Source of the DNA: Alphaproteobacteria bacterium
GTDB lineage: Bacteria; Pseudomonadota; Alphaproteobacteria; Rhizobiales; Beijerinckiaceae
Assembly (NCBI GenBank): GCA_009920595.1
Contig: RFZR01000001.1
Location: forward strand, 1-33,007
Length of the DNA stretch: 33,007 nt
Direction: 5' to 3'
The notes under the pieces were generated by a model. That model was not told where the DNA came from, made no database searches, and saw nothing but the letters and a program-made list of their open reading frames with translations. Positions 8,187 to 17,464 of this stretch are shown piece after piece (the first letter of the stretch is position 1; each line of letters opens with the position of its first letter). A program made the translations under genes and the position numbers.

Positions 8187-9467
8187 CTAGAGACTGAAGA
8201 GATCAAAGTCGCGAGACGTCTCTCGCGGCAAAGCGCCTTTCACATCGATGACAATTTTTGAATCCGGTTTCAAAAGGGATTTCACCAAAGACCATCCCTC
8301 ATCAAGATAGGCTTTGTGGCTCACAGCGAGAATAACAGCATCAGCCGGTTGAAGAGCCTTTCGCTCCAGAAGGTGAATGCCAAACTCATGCTTGACCTCA
8401 TCAGCTTCGGCCCATGGATCATGCGCTTGAACACTCACGCCGAAATTTGTGAGCTCACTGATGATATCAACCACTTTCGAATTGCGGATATCAGGCACGT
8501 CTTCTTTGAAAGTGAGACCCAACACAGTGACGCATGGCTTCGAAGCGCCCGAGGCCAAAAGCCTTTTGATGCATTCGCGTGCGACACGACCACCCACGGC
8601 ATCATTGGTGCGACGGCCGGCCAAAATGACTTCCGGATGGCAGCCTGCTTTTTGCGCGCGATAGGTGAGATAATAAGGATCAACGCCGATACAATGTCCA
8701 CCCACAAGACCCGGACGGAAGGGCAAGAAATTCCATTTTGTTCCGGCGGCCGCCAACACATCAAGTGTGTTGATGCCTAAGGCTTGAAACACTTCAGAGA
8801 GTTCATTCATCAAAGCGATGTTGAGATCACGTTGTGTGTTCTCAATCACTTTCGCCGCCTCTGCGACTTTGATCGAGGGCGCTTTATGAATGCCCGCGGT
8901 CACCACGGAACCATAAACATCAGCAACAATTTGCAATGTTTCTGGTGTTTGTCCGGAAACAACTTTCTTGATCGTTTCAAAACGATGAACATGATCGCCG
9001 GGATTGATGCGTTCGGGTGAATAGCCAACTGTGAAATCACGACCGGATTTTAAACCAGAAATTTTTTCAAGAACGGGAATGCAATCTTCTTCGGTCGCAC
9101 CGGGATAGACGGTCGATTCATAAACAACGATGTCATTCTTTTTGAGCGCTTGTCCGACGGTTTCGGAGGCTTTGATCAGCGCGGTCAAATCCGGACGGCG
9201 CGCTTCATCAATCGGTGTTGGCACTGTGACGATGAAAAAGTCTGCTTGTTTCAATGCCGCGCGGTCATCAGTAAAGGTGAGGGATTTTTGTTTCAGTCGT
9301 TGAGATTCGACTTCATTGGTGCGATCATGCCCCTTGTTCAATTCGGCAATGCGGCGCGCATCAATGTCAAATCCAATGACAGGAACATTGGAGGCGGCAA
9401 AGGATACAGCCACAGGCAGACCGACATAGCCAAGGCCGATGACGGCAATTTTACGGGAATGAGGCAC
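8187..9467 (-). CDS. UDP-N-acetylhexosamine 6-dehydrogenase (WbpA/TviB-type)
   Basis: A 426-residue nucleotide-sugar dehydrogenase that oxidises C6 of a UDP-N-acetylhexosamine to the uronate with two NAD+. The N-terminal Rossmann motif is VIGLGYVGLPVA (residues 9-20). Other marks are TVPTPID around residue 81, the conserved ESTVYPGATEE segment, KVIENTQRDLNIALMNE, and the catalytic Cys259 in GGHCIGVDPYYL. The C-terminal domain contains GLTFKEDVPDIRNSKV. These motifs fit the WbpA/TviB branch better than UDP-glucose dehydrogenase. It is the middle gene of a three-gene minus-strand operon, 30 bp after the glycosyltransferase and 29 bp before the secreted protein. In this locus it would feed WlbA, WbpE and WlbB with UDP-GlcNAcA. 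The exact epimer used as substrate (GlcNAc or GalNAc) is not shown. Confidence 0.92.
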   Translation of the reverse strand: MPHSRKIAVIGLGYVGLPVAVSFAASNVPVIGFDIDARRIAELNKGHDRTNEVESQRLKQKSLTFTDDRAALKQADFFIVTVPTPIDEARRPDLTALIKASETVGQALKKNDIVVYESTVYPGATEEDCIPVLEKISGLKSGRDFTVGYSPERINPGDHVHRFETIKKVVSGQTPETLQIVADVYGSVVTAGIHKAPSIKVAEAAKVIENTQRDLNIALMNELSEVFQALGINTLDVLAAAGTKWNFLPFRPGLVGGHCIGVDPYYLTYRAQKAGCHPEVILAGRRTNDAVGGRVARECIKRLLASGASKPCVTVLGLTFKEDVPDIRNSKVVDIISELTNFGVSVQAHDPWAEADEVKHEFGIHLLERKALQPADAVILAVSHKAYLDEGWSLVKSLLKPDSKIVIDVKGALPRETSRDFDLFSL

Positions 9468-9497
9468 TCTATATCTCCGGGGAAGCTGGGTGGCCGT

Positions 9498-10649
9498 TTA
9501 AATCAGTCGGGGCGCGACTTCAATCGGCCTTTCGGTGAGTGAGGTGTATAAAGAAAGACTGGCGGCACCGATGGCGGTTGCTGAAAAGCGTGTTTCAACA
9601 AAAGCGCGGGCCGCAGTGCCTAGCGCATGTCGCAATGCAGCATCATTGGCGAGGCGTGAAATCGCCGCTGCCAGAGACTGAGCATCATCAACAGGCACCA
9701 AAAGACCTGTTTTTCCATCAATCGCGACATCGCGGCAGCCTGGAACATCGGTCGCGACCAGTGGACGGCCAAGCGCTGCGGCTTCAAGGAGCGCTTTGGG
9801 TAGCCCTTCGCGGCGGGAGGGAAGTGCGGCGATATGGCATTGCGCCCAGAGTGTTTCGATCTCTTCAATATGGCCAAGCCATGAAATGCCCGGAAGCGAC
9901 GCGAAGTGCGCAAGCTCTTCGGGCTTAATCGCGCTTCGGTTTGAAAGATCGGGATCACCCGCGAGAAGCAAGCGGACATCTTGTCCGGCCGCCTGGAGAC
10001 TTTGCTGCGCCGCGACCAAAGGCCGAATGCCTTTATCTTCTAACATACGCGCGGCGACGCCGACGGTAATCGGTCCCATAGGCTCGGGAAGTGGTTTTAA
10101 TTTGTCCGTATCAACGCCCGATCCGGCAACGAGGCGGATTTTATCAGGCGCAACACCGATTGCTTCGACAGCTGCGCGGTCATCCGGATTTTGGACAACG
10201 GTGAGCGTTAAAGGTCGGTTCAAGAGCAAGCGCAGAGCGGTTGAAAGGCCGAAGCGGAGAAGTCGCCCGATAGGGTCGAGGCCGATAAAGCCGGAACCAA
10301 GGCCCGCGATTGTGTTAACGCTCGGGAGCTTAAGACCTGTGGCGGCAAGCTGCCCGAAAATGATCGGAACAAGTGCGACGTGATGCACGACATCGGGCCG
10401 TAAATCTCTGTAAAGATTACGAATTTCTATGATATCCCGAATAATCTGATGAGGTTTTCGACGTAACTTGCTCCAGCCAAGCGCATGGAAGGTGAACCCT
10501 TCGGCGAGGATCGGCGCGCGATAGCCGACATCGCGTGTTGCGACATGAACCTCGAAGCCGGCATCCCGCGCCGCGCGCGCCATCGGCAGCCGATGCGAGA
10601 CGAAGTATCGGTCATCAGTAACAAGGAAAAGAAGACGGGGCACGACCAC
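9498..10649 (-). CDS. Glycosyltransferase family 4 (PglA-like)
   Basis: A 383-residue GT-B glycosyltransferase. The N-terminal acceptor domain begins LLFLVTDDRYFVSHRLPMARAA, typical of GT4 enzymes that extend undecaprenyl-linked sugars. The C-terminal donor domain has VAARMLEDKGIRPLVAA, then PSRREGLPKALLEAAALGRP with the E-x7-E signature, and a closing helix. It is the first gene of the minus-strand operon. The start is uncertain (GTG 10649 or GTG 10643) and no good ribosome binding site is visible. It is likely cytoplasmic and membrane-associated. It acts in assembling the repeat unit or O-glycan made by the neighbouring biosynthetic genes. The sugar transferred is unknown. Confidence 0.9.
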   Translation of the reverse strand: MVVPRLLFLVTDDRYFVSHRLPMARAARDAGFEVHVATRDVGYRAPILAEGFTFHALGWSKLRRKPHQIIRDIIEIRNLYRDLRPDVVHHVALVPIIFGQLAATGLKLPSVNTIAGLGSGFIGLDPIGRLLRFGLSTALRLLLNRPLTLTVVQNPDDRAAVEAIGVAPDKIRLVAGSGVDTDKLKPLPEPMGPITVGVAARMLEDKGIRPLVAAQQSLQAAGQDVRLLLAGDPDLSNRSAIKPEELAHFASLPGISWLGHIEEIETLWAQCHIAALPSRREGLPKALLEAAALGRPLVATDVPGCRDVAIDGKTGLLVPVDDAQSLAAAISRLANDAALRHALGTAARAFVETRFSATAIGAASLSLYTSLTERPIEVAPRLI

Positions 10650-10944
10650 AGCTTGCGGGTAAGAGAGGACCGGAATTTGGACCCGCGCGTCTTTACTGGG
10701 TCAAATCTGACAGATTTATGAACGAAAAGGCCTAAATCCGGTCCTATTTCAAAGCCAAGAGCAGATGCTCATCTCTTCTCGGCGACGAGGAGATCATGGA
10801 CGACATCGGTTTGATATAGTATGCGGCTCAGCGTCGAATGTCCGTCACGCGCTTGGCCTATGACCGTCATTCCGAAACGATCCGCATGGACCGGGCCATT
10901 TCCGAAAGATGCCCGACCTCCATTTCAGATAAGGACTGAATACA
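10650..10944. promoter_or_regulatory. Divergent intergenic region between the two main glycan operons
   Basis: This 295-bp region must contain the divergent promoters of the 9498 operon (minus) and the 10945 operon (plus). Visible elements are a palindrome GAGCA-GA-TGCTC (10759-10770), a stem of 8 bp with one wobble closed by a GCGA tetraloop (10774-10793), and TATAGT at 10815-10820 as a possible plus-strand -10 without a good -35. On the minus strand TTGACC (10704-10699) is a possible -35. No convincing gene is present. Confidence 0.4.
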
Positions 10945-11886
10945 GTGACCTCTTACGCCCTTGTCGGAGCTTCCGGCTATATTGCGCCCCGCCATATGAA
11001 AGCGATCAAAGAGACGGGCGGTGAACTCGTTGTGGCTTTTGATCCGAATGACTCGGTGGGCATTCTCGATAGTCATTTTCCAGACGCGCATTTCTTCACC
11101 GAATTCGAGCGCTTTGACCGCCATGTCGATAAGCTCCGCCGTCGTGGCGAGCGCTTGGATTTTGTATCGATTGCGTCACCGAATTATTTGCATGATGCCC
11201 ATTGTCGCTTTGCCTTGCGCGCAGGCGCGGACGCGATTTGCGAGAAGCCTTTGGTGCTGAATCCGTGGAATATTGATGGGCTCGCCGATATCGAAAAAGA
11301 CACGGGCAGAAGGATCTTTTCGATTTTGCAGCTTCGTTTACACCCTGCGATTATTGCGCTTCGTGACAAGTTTGCCAATTCAACCAAGCGTCACCAAGTG
11401 CAGTTGACTTACTGCACCTCGCGCGGACGGTGGTATCACGCCTCTTGGAAGGGCGACGATTCAAAATCAGGCGGTGTGGCCACCAATATCGGTGTTCATT
11501 TCTTCGATATGCTGGGCTTTGTATTCGGCAAGGTTTTGTCAAACCACGCGCATCTCAAATCGCCCGAACGTGCGGCCGGTTTCTTGGAATGCGAGCGCGC
11601 GGATGTGAGCTGGTTCTTGTCGGTTGATCGCAATGATTTGCCCGAGAGCGTGCAGGGCAAGAAAACCACCTATCGCTCGATTACGGTTGATGGCGAAGAG
11701 GTGGAGTTCTCGGAAGGCTTCACGGATCTCCACACCCGTTCTTACGAAGAGGTGCTCAAGGGGCGGGGCTTTGGTCTGGACGCGGTCCGTCCTTCAATCG
11801 AAATCGTGTCGAATTTCCGCCACCAACCGATTGAAACGCATTCAGGCATCGTTCATCCCTTCGCCCGTAAAGCCTCCGCCGTATGA
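10945..11886 (+). CDS. wlbA: UDP-N-acetylglucosaminuronate 3-dehydrogenase (WlbA/WbpB)
   Basis: A 313-residue Gfo/Idh/MocA oxidoreductase that oxidises the 3-OH of UDP-GlcNAcA to a ketone, preparing it for transamination. The N-terminal Rossmann motif is ALVGASGYIAPRHMKAI. The catalytic-site Lys101 lies in CEKPLV, and His185 in NIGVHFFDML. The segment YCTSRGRWYHASWKGD followed by SGGVATNIGVHFFD, and the closing AVRPSIEIV motif, are characteristic of WlbA/WbpB rather than other Gfo/Idh members. It starts at GTG 10945 with AAGGA at 10931-10935, 9 nt upstream. It is the first gene of the long plus-strand operon and overlaps the next gene by 4 bp. Confidence 0.92.
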   Translation: MTSYALVGASGYIAPRHMKAIKETGGELVVAFDPNDSVGILDSHFPDAHFFTEFERFDRHVDKLRRRGERLDFVSIASPNYLHDAHCRFALRAGADAICEKPLVLNPWNIDGLADIEKDTGRRIFSILQLRLHPAIIALRDKFANSTKRHQVQLTYCTSRGRWYHASWKGDDSKSGGVATNIGVHFFDMLGFVFGKVLSNHAHLKSPERAAGFLECERADVSWFLSVDRNDLPESVQGKKTTYRSITVDGEEVEFSEGFTDLHTRSYEEVLKGRGFGLDAVRPSIEIVSNFRHQPIETHSGIVHPFARKASAV

Positions 11887-12476
11887 GCGAAATGAAAGAG
11901 GATCCACGCTTTCCCGGCGTGCTGATTCATGAATCAAGCTATGTTGATGACGGCGCGGTGATTGGACCGGGCACGAAGATTTGGCATTTCTGCCATATCC
12001 TCGCAGGCACCGTGATTGGCGAGAATTGCTCGATTGGCCAGAACGCCATGATCGGGCCGAAAGTGCGCCTCGGCAATGGCTGCAAGATCCAAAACAATGT
12101 CTCGCTCTATGAGGGCGTCGAGTTGGCGGATGATGTTTTTTGCGGTCCGAGCTCGGTCTTTACGAATGTTTTAAACCCTCGTGCGCATGTGAACCGGAAA
12201 GCAGAGTTTCGTGCAACGCCTGTCGGGCAGGGTGCGACCATCGGTGCGAACGCCACAATCGTTTGTGGTCATACGCTTGGCGCCTATTGCCTGATCGGCG
12301 CGGGTGCGGTGGTGACCAAAGATGTGCCTGATTTTGCCTTGATGGTGGGAACGCCGGCAAGGCGTGTGGGGTGGATGAGCCGGGCCGGTGAAAGGCTGCA
12401 AGCGGATTTGATCTGCAAAGCAACGGGTGAACGCTATTTTGAAAATGGTGCGGGTGCGCTCGCGCTGGCGAGTTGA
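11883..12476 (+). CDS. wlbB: UDP-3-amino-uronate N-acetyltransferase (WlbB/WbpD)
   Basis: A 197-residue left-handed beta-helix acetyltransferase, close to the usual WbpD/WlbB length. It transfers acetyl from acetyl-CoA to the 3-amino group made by WbpE. Hexapeptide repeats run from about residue 18 to 155. Characteristic stretches are KIWHFCHI, GCKIQNNVSLYEGVELADD and VFCGPSSVFTNVLNPRAH, followed by the terminal VGTPARRVGW element. It overlaps wlbA by 4 bp (ATGA), which implies translational coupling. The pair wlbA-wlbB adjacent to each other matches clusters that make 2,3-diacetamido uronates. Confidence 0.92.
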   Translation: MSEMKEDPRFPGVLIHESSYVDDGAVIGPGTKIWHFCHILAGTVIGENCSIGQNAMIGPKVRLGNGCKIQNNVSLYEGVELADDVFCGPSSVFTNVLNPRAHVNRKAEFRATPVGQGATIGANATIVCGHTLGAYCLIGAGAVVTKDVPDFALMVGTPARRVGWMSRAGERLQADLICKATGERYFENGAGALALAS

Positions 12477-12487
12477 GGAGAAAACGA

Positions 12488-13480
12488 GTGGATCTTCGCG
12501 GTAAAAAATTTGTGGTGATTGGCGGCGCTGGCCTTATCGGTTCCCATGCTGTTGATCAGCTCGTCAAAGAAGATGTCGGCGAGATTTTGATTTATGATAA
12601 TTTCGTACGCGGCACGATGGAAAATCTATCGGAATCTTTGAAAGATCCGCGCGTGAAGATTTTCGAAGCGGGTGGCGATATCACGCAGACCGATATTCTC
12701 GATGCAGCACTCAAAGGTGCCGATGGCGTGTTTCAATTCGCAGCGCTCTGGCTCTTGCAATGCCATGATTACCCGCGCACCGCATTTGAAGTGAACGTCA
12801 AGGGCATGTTTAACGTGCTTGATAGCTGTGTGCGTAACAATGTGAAGCGCCTTGTGTGGTCTTCGTCCGCTTCTGTGTATGGAGACGCCGTTGAAGAGCC
12901 GATGACGGAAGATCATCCGTTCAACAATAAGAATTTCTATGGCGCGACGAAGATATGCGGCGAAGCGATGGCGCGGGCTTACCATTTCCGCTACGGCCTC
13001 GATTATGTCGGCTTGCGTTATATGAATGTGTATGGCCCACGGCAGGATTATCGCGGTGCCTATATCGCTGTGATCATGAAAATGCTTGATGCGATTGATC
13101 GCGGTGAAGGCCCGACGATTTTGGGTGATGGGTCGGAAGCCTTTGACTTTGTGGCCGTTGAAGATTGCGCGCGTTCAAATCTCTGCGCCATGCGTTCTGA
13201 AGCAACAGATCGTTTCTATAATGTAGGCACCGGTAAGCGCACATCACTTAAAGAAATTGCTGAGATGCTTCTCAATCTCACGGGTTGTAATCAACCCATC
13301 AATTATGCGCCGCGTTCGCAAGCGACCCTTGTGCGGAACCGCGTGGGCTCACCTGTGCGCGCATCGAAAGAAATCGGGTTCACTGCCAATATCGATCTTG
13401 AAGAAGGCTTACGCCGCTTGATTGATTGGCGCGCAAACCACAAGGCTGAAGTTGAAGCACGTCGTGCAAAATCGGCGTGA
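12488..13480 (+). CDS. NAD-dependent nucleotide-sugar epimerase/dehydratase
   Basis: A 330-residue extended SDR. GTG 12488 was chosen because GAGGAG (12475-12480) lies 7 nt upstream; the TTG at 12473 overlaps this site and is unlikely. The cofactor motif is GGAGLIGSHAVDQL. The catalytic pair is Tyr151 and Lys155 in FYGATKICGEA, preceded by SSSASVYGD. The body matches UDP-glucose 4-epimerase-like enzymes (GLRYMNVYGPRQDYRGAY, FDFVAVEDCARSN). The residue context (FAALWLLQCHDYPRTAFEVNVKG) differs from classical GalE, so the substrate may be a modified UDP-sugar. It lies between the acetyltransferase and an aminotransferase in the same operon. Confidence 0.85.
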   Translation: MDLRGKKFVVIGGAGLIGSHAVDQLVKEDVGEILIYDNFVRGTMENLSESLKDPRVKIFEAGGDITQTDILDAALKGADGVFQFAALWLLQCHDYPRTAFEVNVKGMFNVLDSCVRNNVKRLVWSSSASVYGDAVEEPMTEDHPFNNKNFYGATKICGEAMARAYHFRYGLDYVGLRYMNVYGPRQDYRGAYIAVIMKMLDAIDRGEGPTILGDGSEAFDFVAVEDCARSNLCAMRSEATDRFYNVGTGKRTSLKEIAEMLLNLTGCNQPINYAPRSQATLVRNRVGSPVRASKEIGFTANIDLEEGLRRLIDWRANHKAEVEARRAKSA

Positions 13481-13499
13481 GCGTAGAAAGTAATCATCC

Positions 13500-14660
13500 A
13501 TGACCATGGCAAAACGAACTGTTCAAATTGCGCTTCCCTCAATGGGCGAGGAAGAATGGCAAGCTGTGCGTGCGCCGATTGAATCAGGCTGGCTCACACA
13601 AGGCCCGAAAGTTGCCGAGTTTGAAAAGCAGTTTGCCGAGCGGCACAATGTGAAACACGCGCTTGCGACAACAAGCTGCACGACCGCATTACATCTTGCG
13701 CTCGCCGCAATGGATATCGGCCCGGGTGATGAAGTGATTGTGCCGTCTTTCACATGGGTCGCGACCGCAAACGCCGTGCTTTATTGCAATGCGATTCCCG
13801 TCTTGTGTGATGTTGATCCGCGCACGAACAATATCGATCCGGCTTCTGTGGCCTCGAAAGTGACCGAACGCACAAAAGCGGTGATGCCTGTGCATCTCTT
13901 TGGACTTTGCGCCGATATGGACGCTCTCCGCGCTGTTTTGCCAAAACATGTGAAGATTGTCGAAGACGGTGCTTGTGCTGCTGGCGCATCTTACAAAGGC
14001 ACGCCTGCTGGCGCGTTAGGTGATGCGGGATGTTTTTCATTCCACCCGCGTAAGTCTATCACCACGGGTGAAGGCGGCATGATGACAACGGTTCATGATG
14101 ATGTCGCAGCAAAGGCGCAAATCTTGCGCAATCACGGCGCGTCAATTTCTGAAGAACAGCGGCATCGTGGAGCGCAGCCTTATCTTCTGCCAGACTTTGA
14201 TGAATTGGGTTACAATTATCGCATGACCGATATTCAGGCGGCTGTCGGTCTTGTGCAGATGACAAAGCTTGATCGCTTCATCGATGAGCGTGACACGGCC
14301 GCACGTCGTTATCGTCAGGAGCTCGCGGATATTGAATGGCTTCGTCAACCTGTTGTGCCGAATGATGTGCGCCATGCGTGGCAAGCCTATGTGACTTATG
14401 TCGATCCGAAGCTCGCGCCGATGCCGCGTAATGAAATCATGGCAAAACTTCATGCGCGCGGTGTAGCGACACGCCCCGGCACACATGCGATCCATATGCT
14501 CGGTTATTATCGTGAACGCTACAACATCAAGCCGGATGATTTCCCGGGTGCGAAAGATTGTGAAAACAACACAATGGCGATCCCGCTGCATAATCGCATG
14601 AATGAAGATGATTATGCTTATGTGATCGAATGTTTGCGCGATATTGCAAAGGGCCATTGA
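13500..14660 (+). CDS. DegT/DnrJ/EryC1 sugar aminotransferase (perosamine-synthase-like)
   Basis: A 386-residue PLP-dependent aminotransferase acting on a keto nucleotide sugar. Motifs: WLTQGPKVAEFEKQFAE near the N-terminus, TTSCTTALHLAL, VPSFTWVATANAV, VEDGACAAGASYKG, and the PLP lysine Lys185 in FHPRKSITTGEGG. ELGYNYRMTDIQAAVGL is also typical of the family. The overall pattern is closer to GDP-perosamine synthase/RfbE-type enzymes than to WbpE, which is encoded separately at 22240. The locus therefore probably makes a second aminosugar. It lies 19 bp after the epimerase, which could supply its keto substrate, and its stop is separated by one base from the next start. It could start at ATG 13500 or 13506. 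Confidence 0.9.
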   Translation: MTMAKRTVQIALPSMGEEEWQAVRAPIESGWLTQGPKVAEFEKQFAERHNVKHALATTSCTTALHLALAAMDIGPGDEVIVPSFTWVATANAVLYCNAIPVLCDVDPRTNNIDPASVASKVTERTKAVMPVHLFGLCADMDALRAVLPKHVKIVEDGACAAGASYKGTPAGALGDAGCFSFHPRKSITTGEGGMMTTVHDDVAAKAQILRNHGASISEEQRHRGAQPYLLPDFDELGYNYRMTDIQAAVGLVQMTKLDRFIDERDTAARRYRQELADIEWLRQPVVPNDVRHAWQAYVTYVDPKLAPMPRNEIMAKLHARGVATRPGTHAIHMLGYYRERYNIKPDDFPGAKDCENNTMAIPLHNRMNEDDYAYVIECLRDIAKGH

Positions 14661-14661
14661 T

Positions 14662-15582
14662 ATGAGTTCTCCGGGCATTCCGCGTTCGGCTGAATTTGTG
14701 TCTGCCGCTCAAGAACAAACACGCGAGACCTTTGGGTTCAAATGGGCCAAGCGCGATACGTTCGAAGGCTCTGTGGCTGACCATATGCGCAATTGGCTTG
14801 TGCAGAAATATGGCGACGTTCCGCATGCGCCTTGGTTTTTCAAAGATCACGGCCCGAACCCGATCATTCTGGATGCCGGCTGTGGCGCGGCGTTGTCTGG
14901 CATTGCGCTTTTTGGTCCAGTGATGGATCGCGTGCGTTATCTCGGTGTTGACGTATCAACTGCCGTTGATGTTGCGAAGAAGCGCTTTGAAGAGCGCGGA
15001 TGGCAGGCCGGATTCATTCAATCGGATCTTAATCAGATTCCGGTGAAGGAGCGTTCGGTCGATATCGTCTTCTCGGAAGGTGTCTTGCATCACACGGACG
15101 ATACGTTCAAAGCGCTCGAGGCTGTCACAAAACATGTAAAGCATGGCGGCCGCGTAGTCTTTTATGTGTATCGCAAAAAGGGCCCAGTGCGCGAATATAC
15201 GGATGATTATATCCGTGACAAATTGCAGAAGATGACGCCGGAAGAGGGCTGGAAGGCGATGGAGCCTTTGTCCGAACTTGGCAAGATTTTGGGCGACCTC
15301 AATATCGAAATCGACATCAAGAACAAGATTGATCTTCTTGATATTCCGGCGGGCAAGATCAATCTGCAGCGCTTTTTCTATTGGCATGTGCTGAAAGCCT
15401 TTTATCGCCCTGAGATGACGCTCGATGAGATGAACCATATCAATTTCGATTGGTATGCTCCGAAAAATGCGCGTCGTCATACGGTCGAGGAAGTGCGCGG
15501 CTGGTGCAAGACCTTAAATCTCGATATCGAACATGAATTCGCTGAAGAAGCAGGCATCAGCGTGATCGCAAGATTGAAATAA
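14662..15582 (+). CDS. Class I SAM-dependent methyltransferase
   Basis: A 306-residue methyltransferase. Motif I is ILDAGCGAALSG (about residues 72-83), followed by YLGVDVSTAVD and the post-motif SEGVLHHTDD, typical of the Methyltransf_11/25 group. The N-terminal element FGFKWAKRDTFEG resembles methyltransferases found in polysaccharide clusters. ATG 14662 lies one base after the aminotransferase stop, with AAAGGG upstream; an in-frame TTG at 14644 lies inside the previous gene. It probably methylates a sugar hydroxyl, or possibly an amine or carboxyl, of the glycan. The target atom is unknown. Confidence 0.85.
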   Translation: MSSPGIPRSAEFVSAAQEQTRETFGFKWAKRDTFEGSVADHMRNWLVQKYGDVPHAPWFFKDHGPNPIILDAGCGAALSGIALFGPVMDRVRYLGVDVSTAVDVAKKRFEERGWQAGFIQSDLNQIPVKERSVDIVFSEGVLHHTDDTFKALEAVTKHVKHGGRVVFYVYRKKGPVREYTDDYIRDKLQKMTPEEGWKAMEPLSELGKILGDLNIEIDIKNKIDLLDIPAGKINLQRFFYWHVLKAFYRPEMTLDEMNHINFDWYAPKNARRHTVEEVRGWCKTLNLDIEHEFAEEAGISVIARLK

Positions 15583-15583
15583 C

Positions 15584-17464
15584 ATGTGCGGCATAGCGGG
15601 CATTTATAATTTCGACGGCGCGCCTGCTTCACCGGTGACGGTGAAAGCAATGACGGAAGCGATTGCTCATCGCGGGCCCGATGGCGAAGGTCAATTTACA
15701 GACGGGCCTGTTGCGCTTGGCCATCGCCGTTTGTCGATCATTGATTTGTCAGATGCCGCGCATCAGCCCATGCCATCGGCTGACGGTCGTTTGGTCATCA
15801 CTTACAATGGTGAAGTCTATAATTTCCAAGAATTGCGCATTGATCTTGAAGCGAAAGGTCATGCCTTCCGCTCGCGTGGCGACAGTGAAGTGCTGGTCAC
15901 GGCGCTGCGTGAATGGGGCGATGCTGCGGTTTCGAAATTCAACGGCATGTTTGCCTTTGCCGCATGGGACCGTTCGTCCAAGCGCTTAGTGATTGCGCGT
16001 GATCGCTTCGGCGTGAAGCCCGTTTATTATTGGAGCGATGGCAAGACATTGCTTTTTGCTTCAGAAATCAAGGCGTTTCTGAAATTTCCGGGATTTAAGG
16101 CGAAGCTCGATCGCCGCAATCTCGTTGAATATATGACATTCCAGAATTTCATCTCCGATCAAACTTTGTTCGAAGGTGTACGCATTCTCCCCGCGGGTTC
16201 AATGCTGGTGATCGAACAAGGCATGCGTGAAGTGCCAGAGCCCATTAAATATTGGGACTTCCGTTTTGTTGAAGATTCTTCGCTTACAGATCGCGCTGAA
16301 GTCGAGCGCGAAGTGGATCGTCTCTTTCAACAGGCAGTGAGCCGCCAGCTGATCTCCGATGTGCCGGTCGGCTCTTATCTTTCAGGCGGCATGGACTCAG
16401 GCTCCATCACGGCGATTGCAGCACGCCAGCGGCCGATGATTCATACGTTCACCGTCGGCTTTGATATGTCGTCGGCCTCGGGCATCGAAATGGGCTTTGA
16501 CGAGCGCAAAGCCGCCGAGCGCATGTCGTATAAATTCAACACCGAACATTATGAGATGGTGTTGAAGGCCGGTGATATGGAGCGCTGCCTCAAATCGCTC
16601 GTTTGGCATCTGGAAGAGCCGCGTGTCGGCCAGTCTTACCCGAATTATTATGCGGCAAAGCTGGCAAGCCGCTTCGGTAAAGTCGTGCTCTCAGGCGCGG
16701 GCGGCGACGAACTCTTTGCTGGCTATCCATGGCGCTATTACCGCGCAGCAACTGCACGCGGCTTTGATGATTATGTCGACCGCTATTATGAAAATTGGCA
16801 GCGGCTTGTGCCGTCCGAGTCGGCTGCGGCTTTGCTTGCACCGCTTGGTGCAGAAGGTGCGTCATGCGATCCGCGCGAGATTTTCCGTCGCGTGTTTGAT
16901 CATCATGATGCGGAATTGAAAACACCGCAGGACTACATCAATCACTCGCTTTATTTCGAAGCGAAGACGTTTCTGCACGGCCTGCTTGTTGTCGAAGACA
17001 AGCTCTCAATGGCGCAATCGCTCGAAAGCCGCGTACCGTTTCTCGATAATGATCTCGTTGATTTTGCCGGTCGTGTGCCCGTCAATATGAAGCTCGCGAA
17101 TTTGGGCGAAGTCATCAAGCTCGACGAGAATACGCCGGGCTCAAAGACCGCGACCTATTTCGGCAAGACGAATGACGGCAAGTTGATCCTGCGTTCGGCG
17201 ATGGCAAAATATATTCCCGAAGAGATCGTGCAGGCTCTTAAGCAAGGGTTCTCGGCACCGGATGCAAGCTGGTTCCGTGGCGAGAGCATCGATTATGTGC
17301 GCCGCATATTGATGAATCCGAATGCACGGCTTTGGTCTTATCTTGATCGTACAACCGCTCAATCCCTGATCAGTGATCATCTTGAGGGTCGTCAGAACCG
17401 TCGCCTACTCATTTGGTCGCTTCTTTATCTTGAAGTCTGGCTTGAGACATTCGGGATTTCATGA
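15584..17464 (+). CDS. asnB: AsnB-type glutamine-dependent amidotransferase 1
   Basis: A 626-residue class II glutamine amidotransferase fused to an ATP pyrophosphatase domain. Cys2 after the initiator Met is the glutaminase nucleophile (MCGIAGIYNF). RGPDGEG and LGHRRLSIIDLS complete that domain. The synthetase domain has the PP-loop SGGMDS (residues 267-272), then GAGGDELFAGYPWRYY and LESRVPFLDNDLV. Asparagine synthetase is the family name. Copies embedded in glycan clusters, such as Pseudomonas WbpS, are thought to amidate uronic-acid carboxyls. Its position between the methyltransferase and an acyltransferase, with a 4-bp overlap to the latter, favours sugar amidation here. This is inference. 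Confidence 0.9.
   Translation: MCGIAGIYNFDGAPASPVTVKAMTEAIAHRGPDGEGQFTDGPVALGHRRLSIIDLSDAAHQPMPSADGRLVITYNGEVYNFQELRIDLEAKGHAFRSRGDSEVLVTALREWGDAAVSKFNGMFAFAAWDRSSKRLVIARDRFGVKPVYYWSDGKTLLFASEIKAFLKFPGFKAKLDRRNLVEYMTFQNFISDQTLFEGVRILPAGSMLVIEQGMREVPEPIKYWDFRFVEDSSLTDRAEVEREVDRLFQQAVSRQLISDVPVGSYLSGGMDSGSITAIAARQRPMIHTFTVGFDMSSASGIEMGFDERKAAERMSYKFNTEHYEMVLKAGDMERCLKSLVWHLEEPRVGQSYPNYYAAKLASRFGKVVLSGAGGDELFAGYPWRYYRAATARGFDDYVDRYYENWQRLVPSESAAALLAPLGAEGASCDPREIFRRVFDHHDAELKTPQDYINHSLYFEAKTFLHGLLVVEDKLSMAQSLESRVPFLDNDLVDFAGRVPVNMKLANLGEVIKLDENTPGSKTATYFGKTNDGKLILRSAMAKYIPEEIVQALKQGFSAPDASWFRGESIDYVRRILMNPNARLWSYLDRTTAQSLISDHLEGRQNRRLLIWSLLYLEVWLETFGIS

Noticed and set aside
10821..11024. 67-codon plus-strand ORF upstream of and overlapping wlbA
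   Set aside because: It overlaps the wlbA start in another frame, has no good ribosome binding site and looks like translated non-coding sequence.
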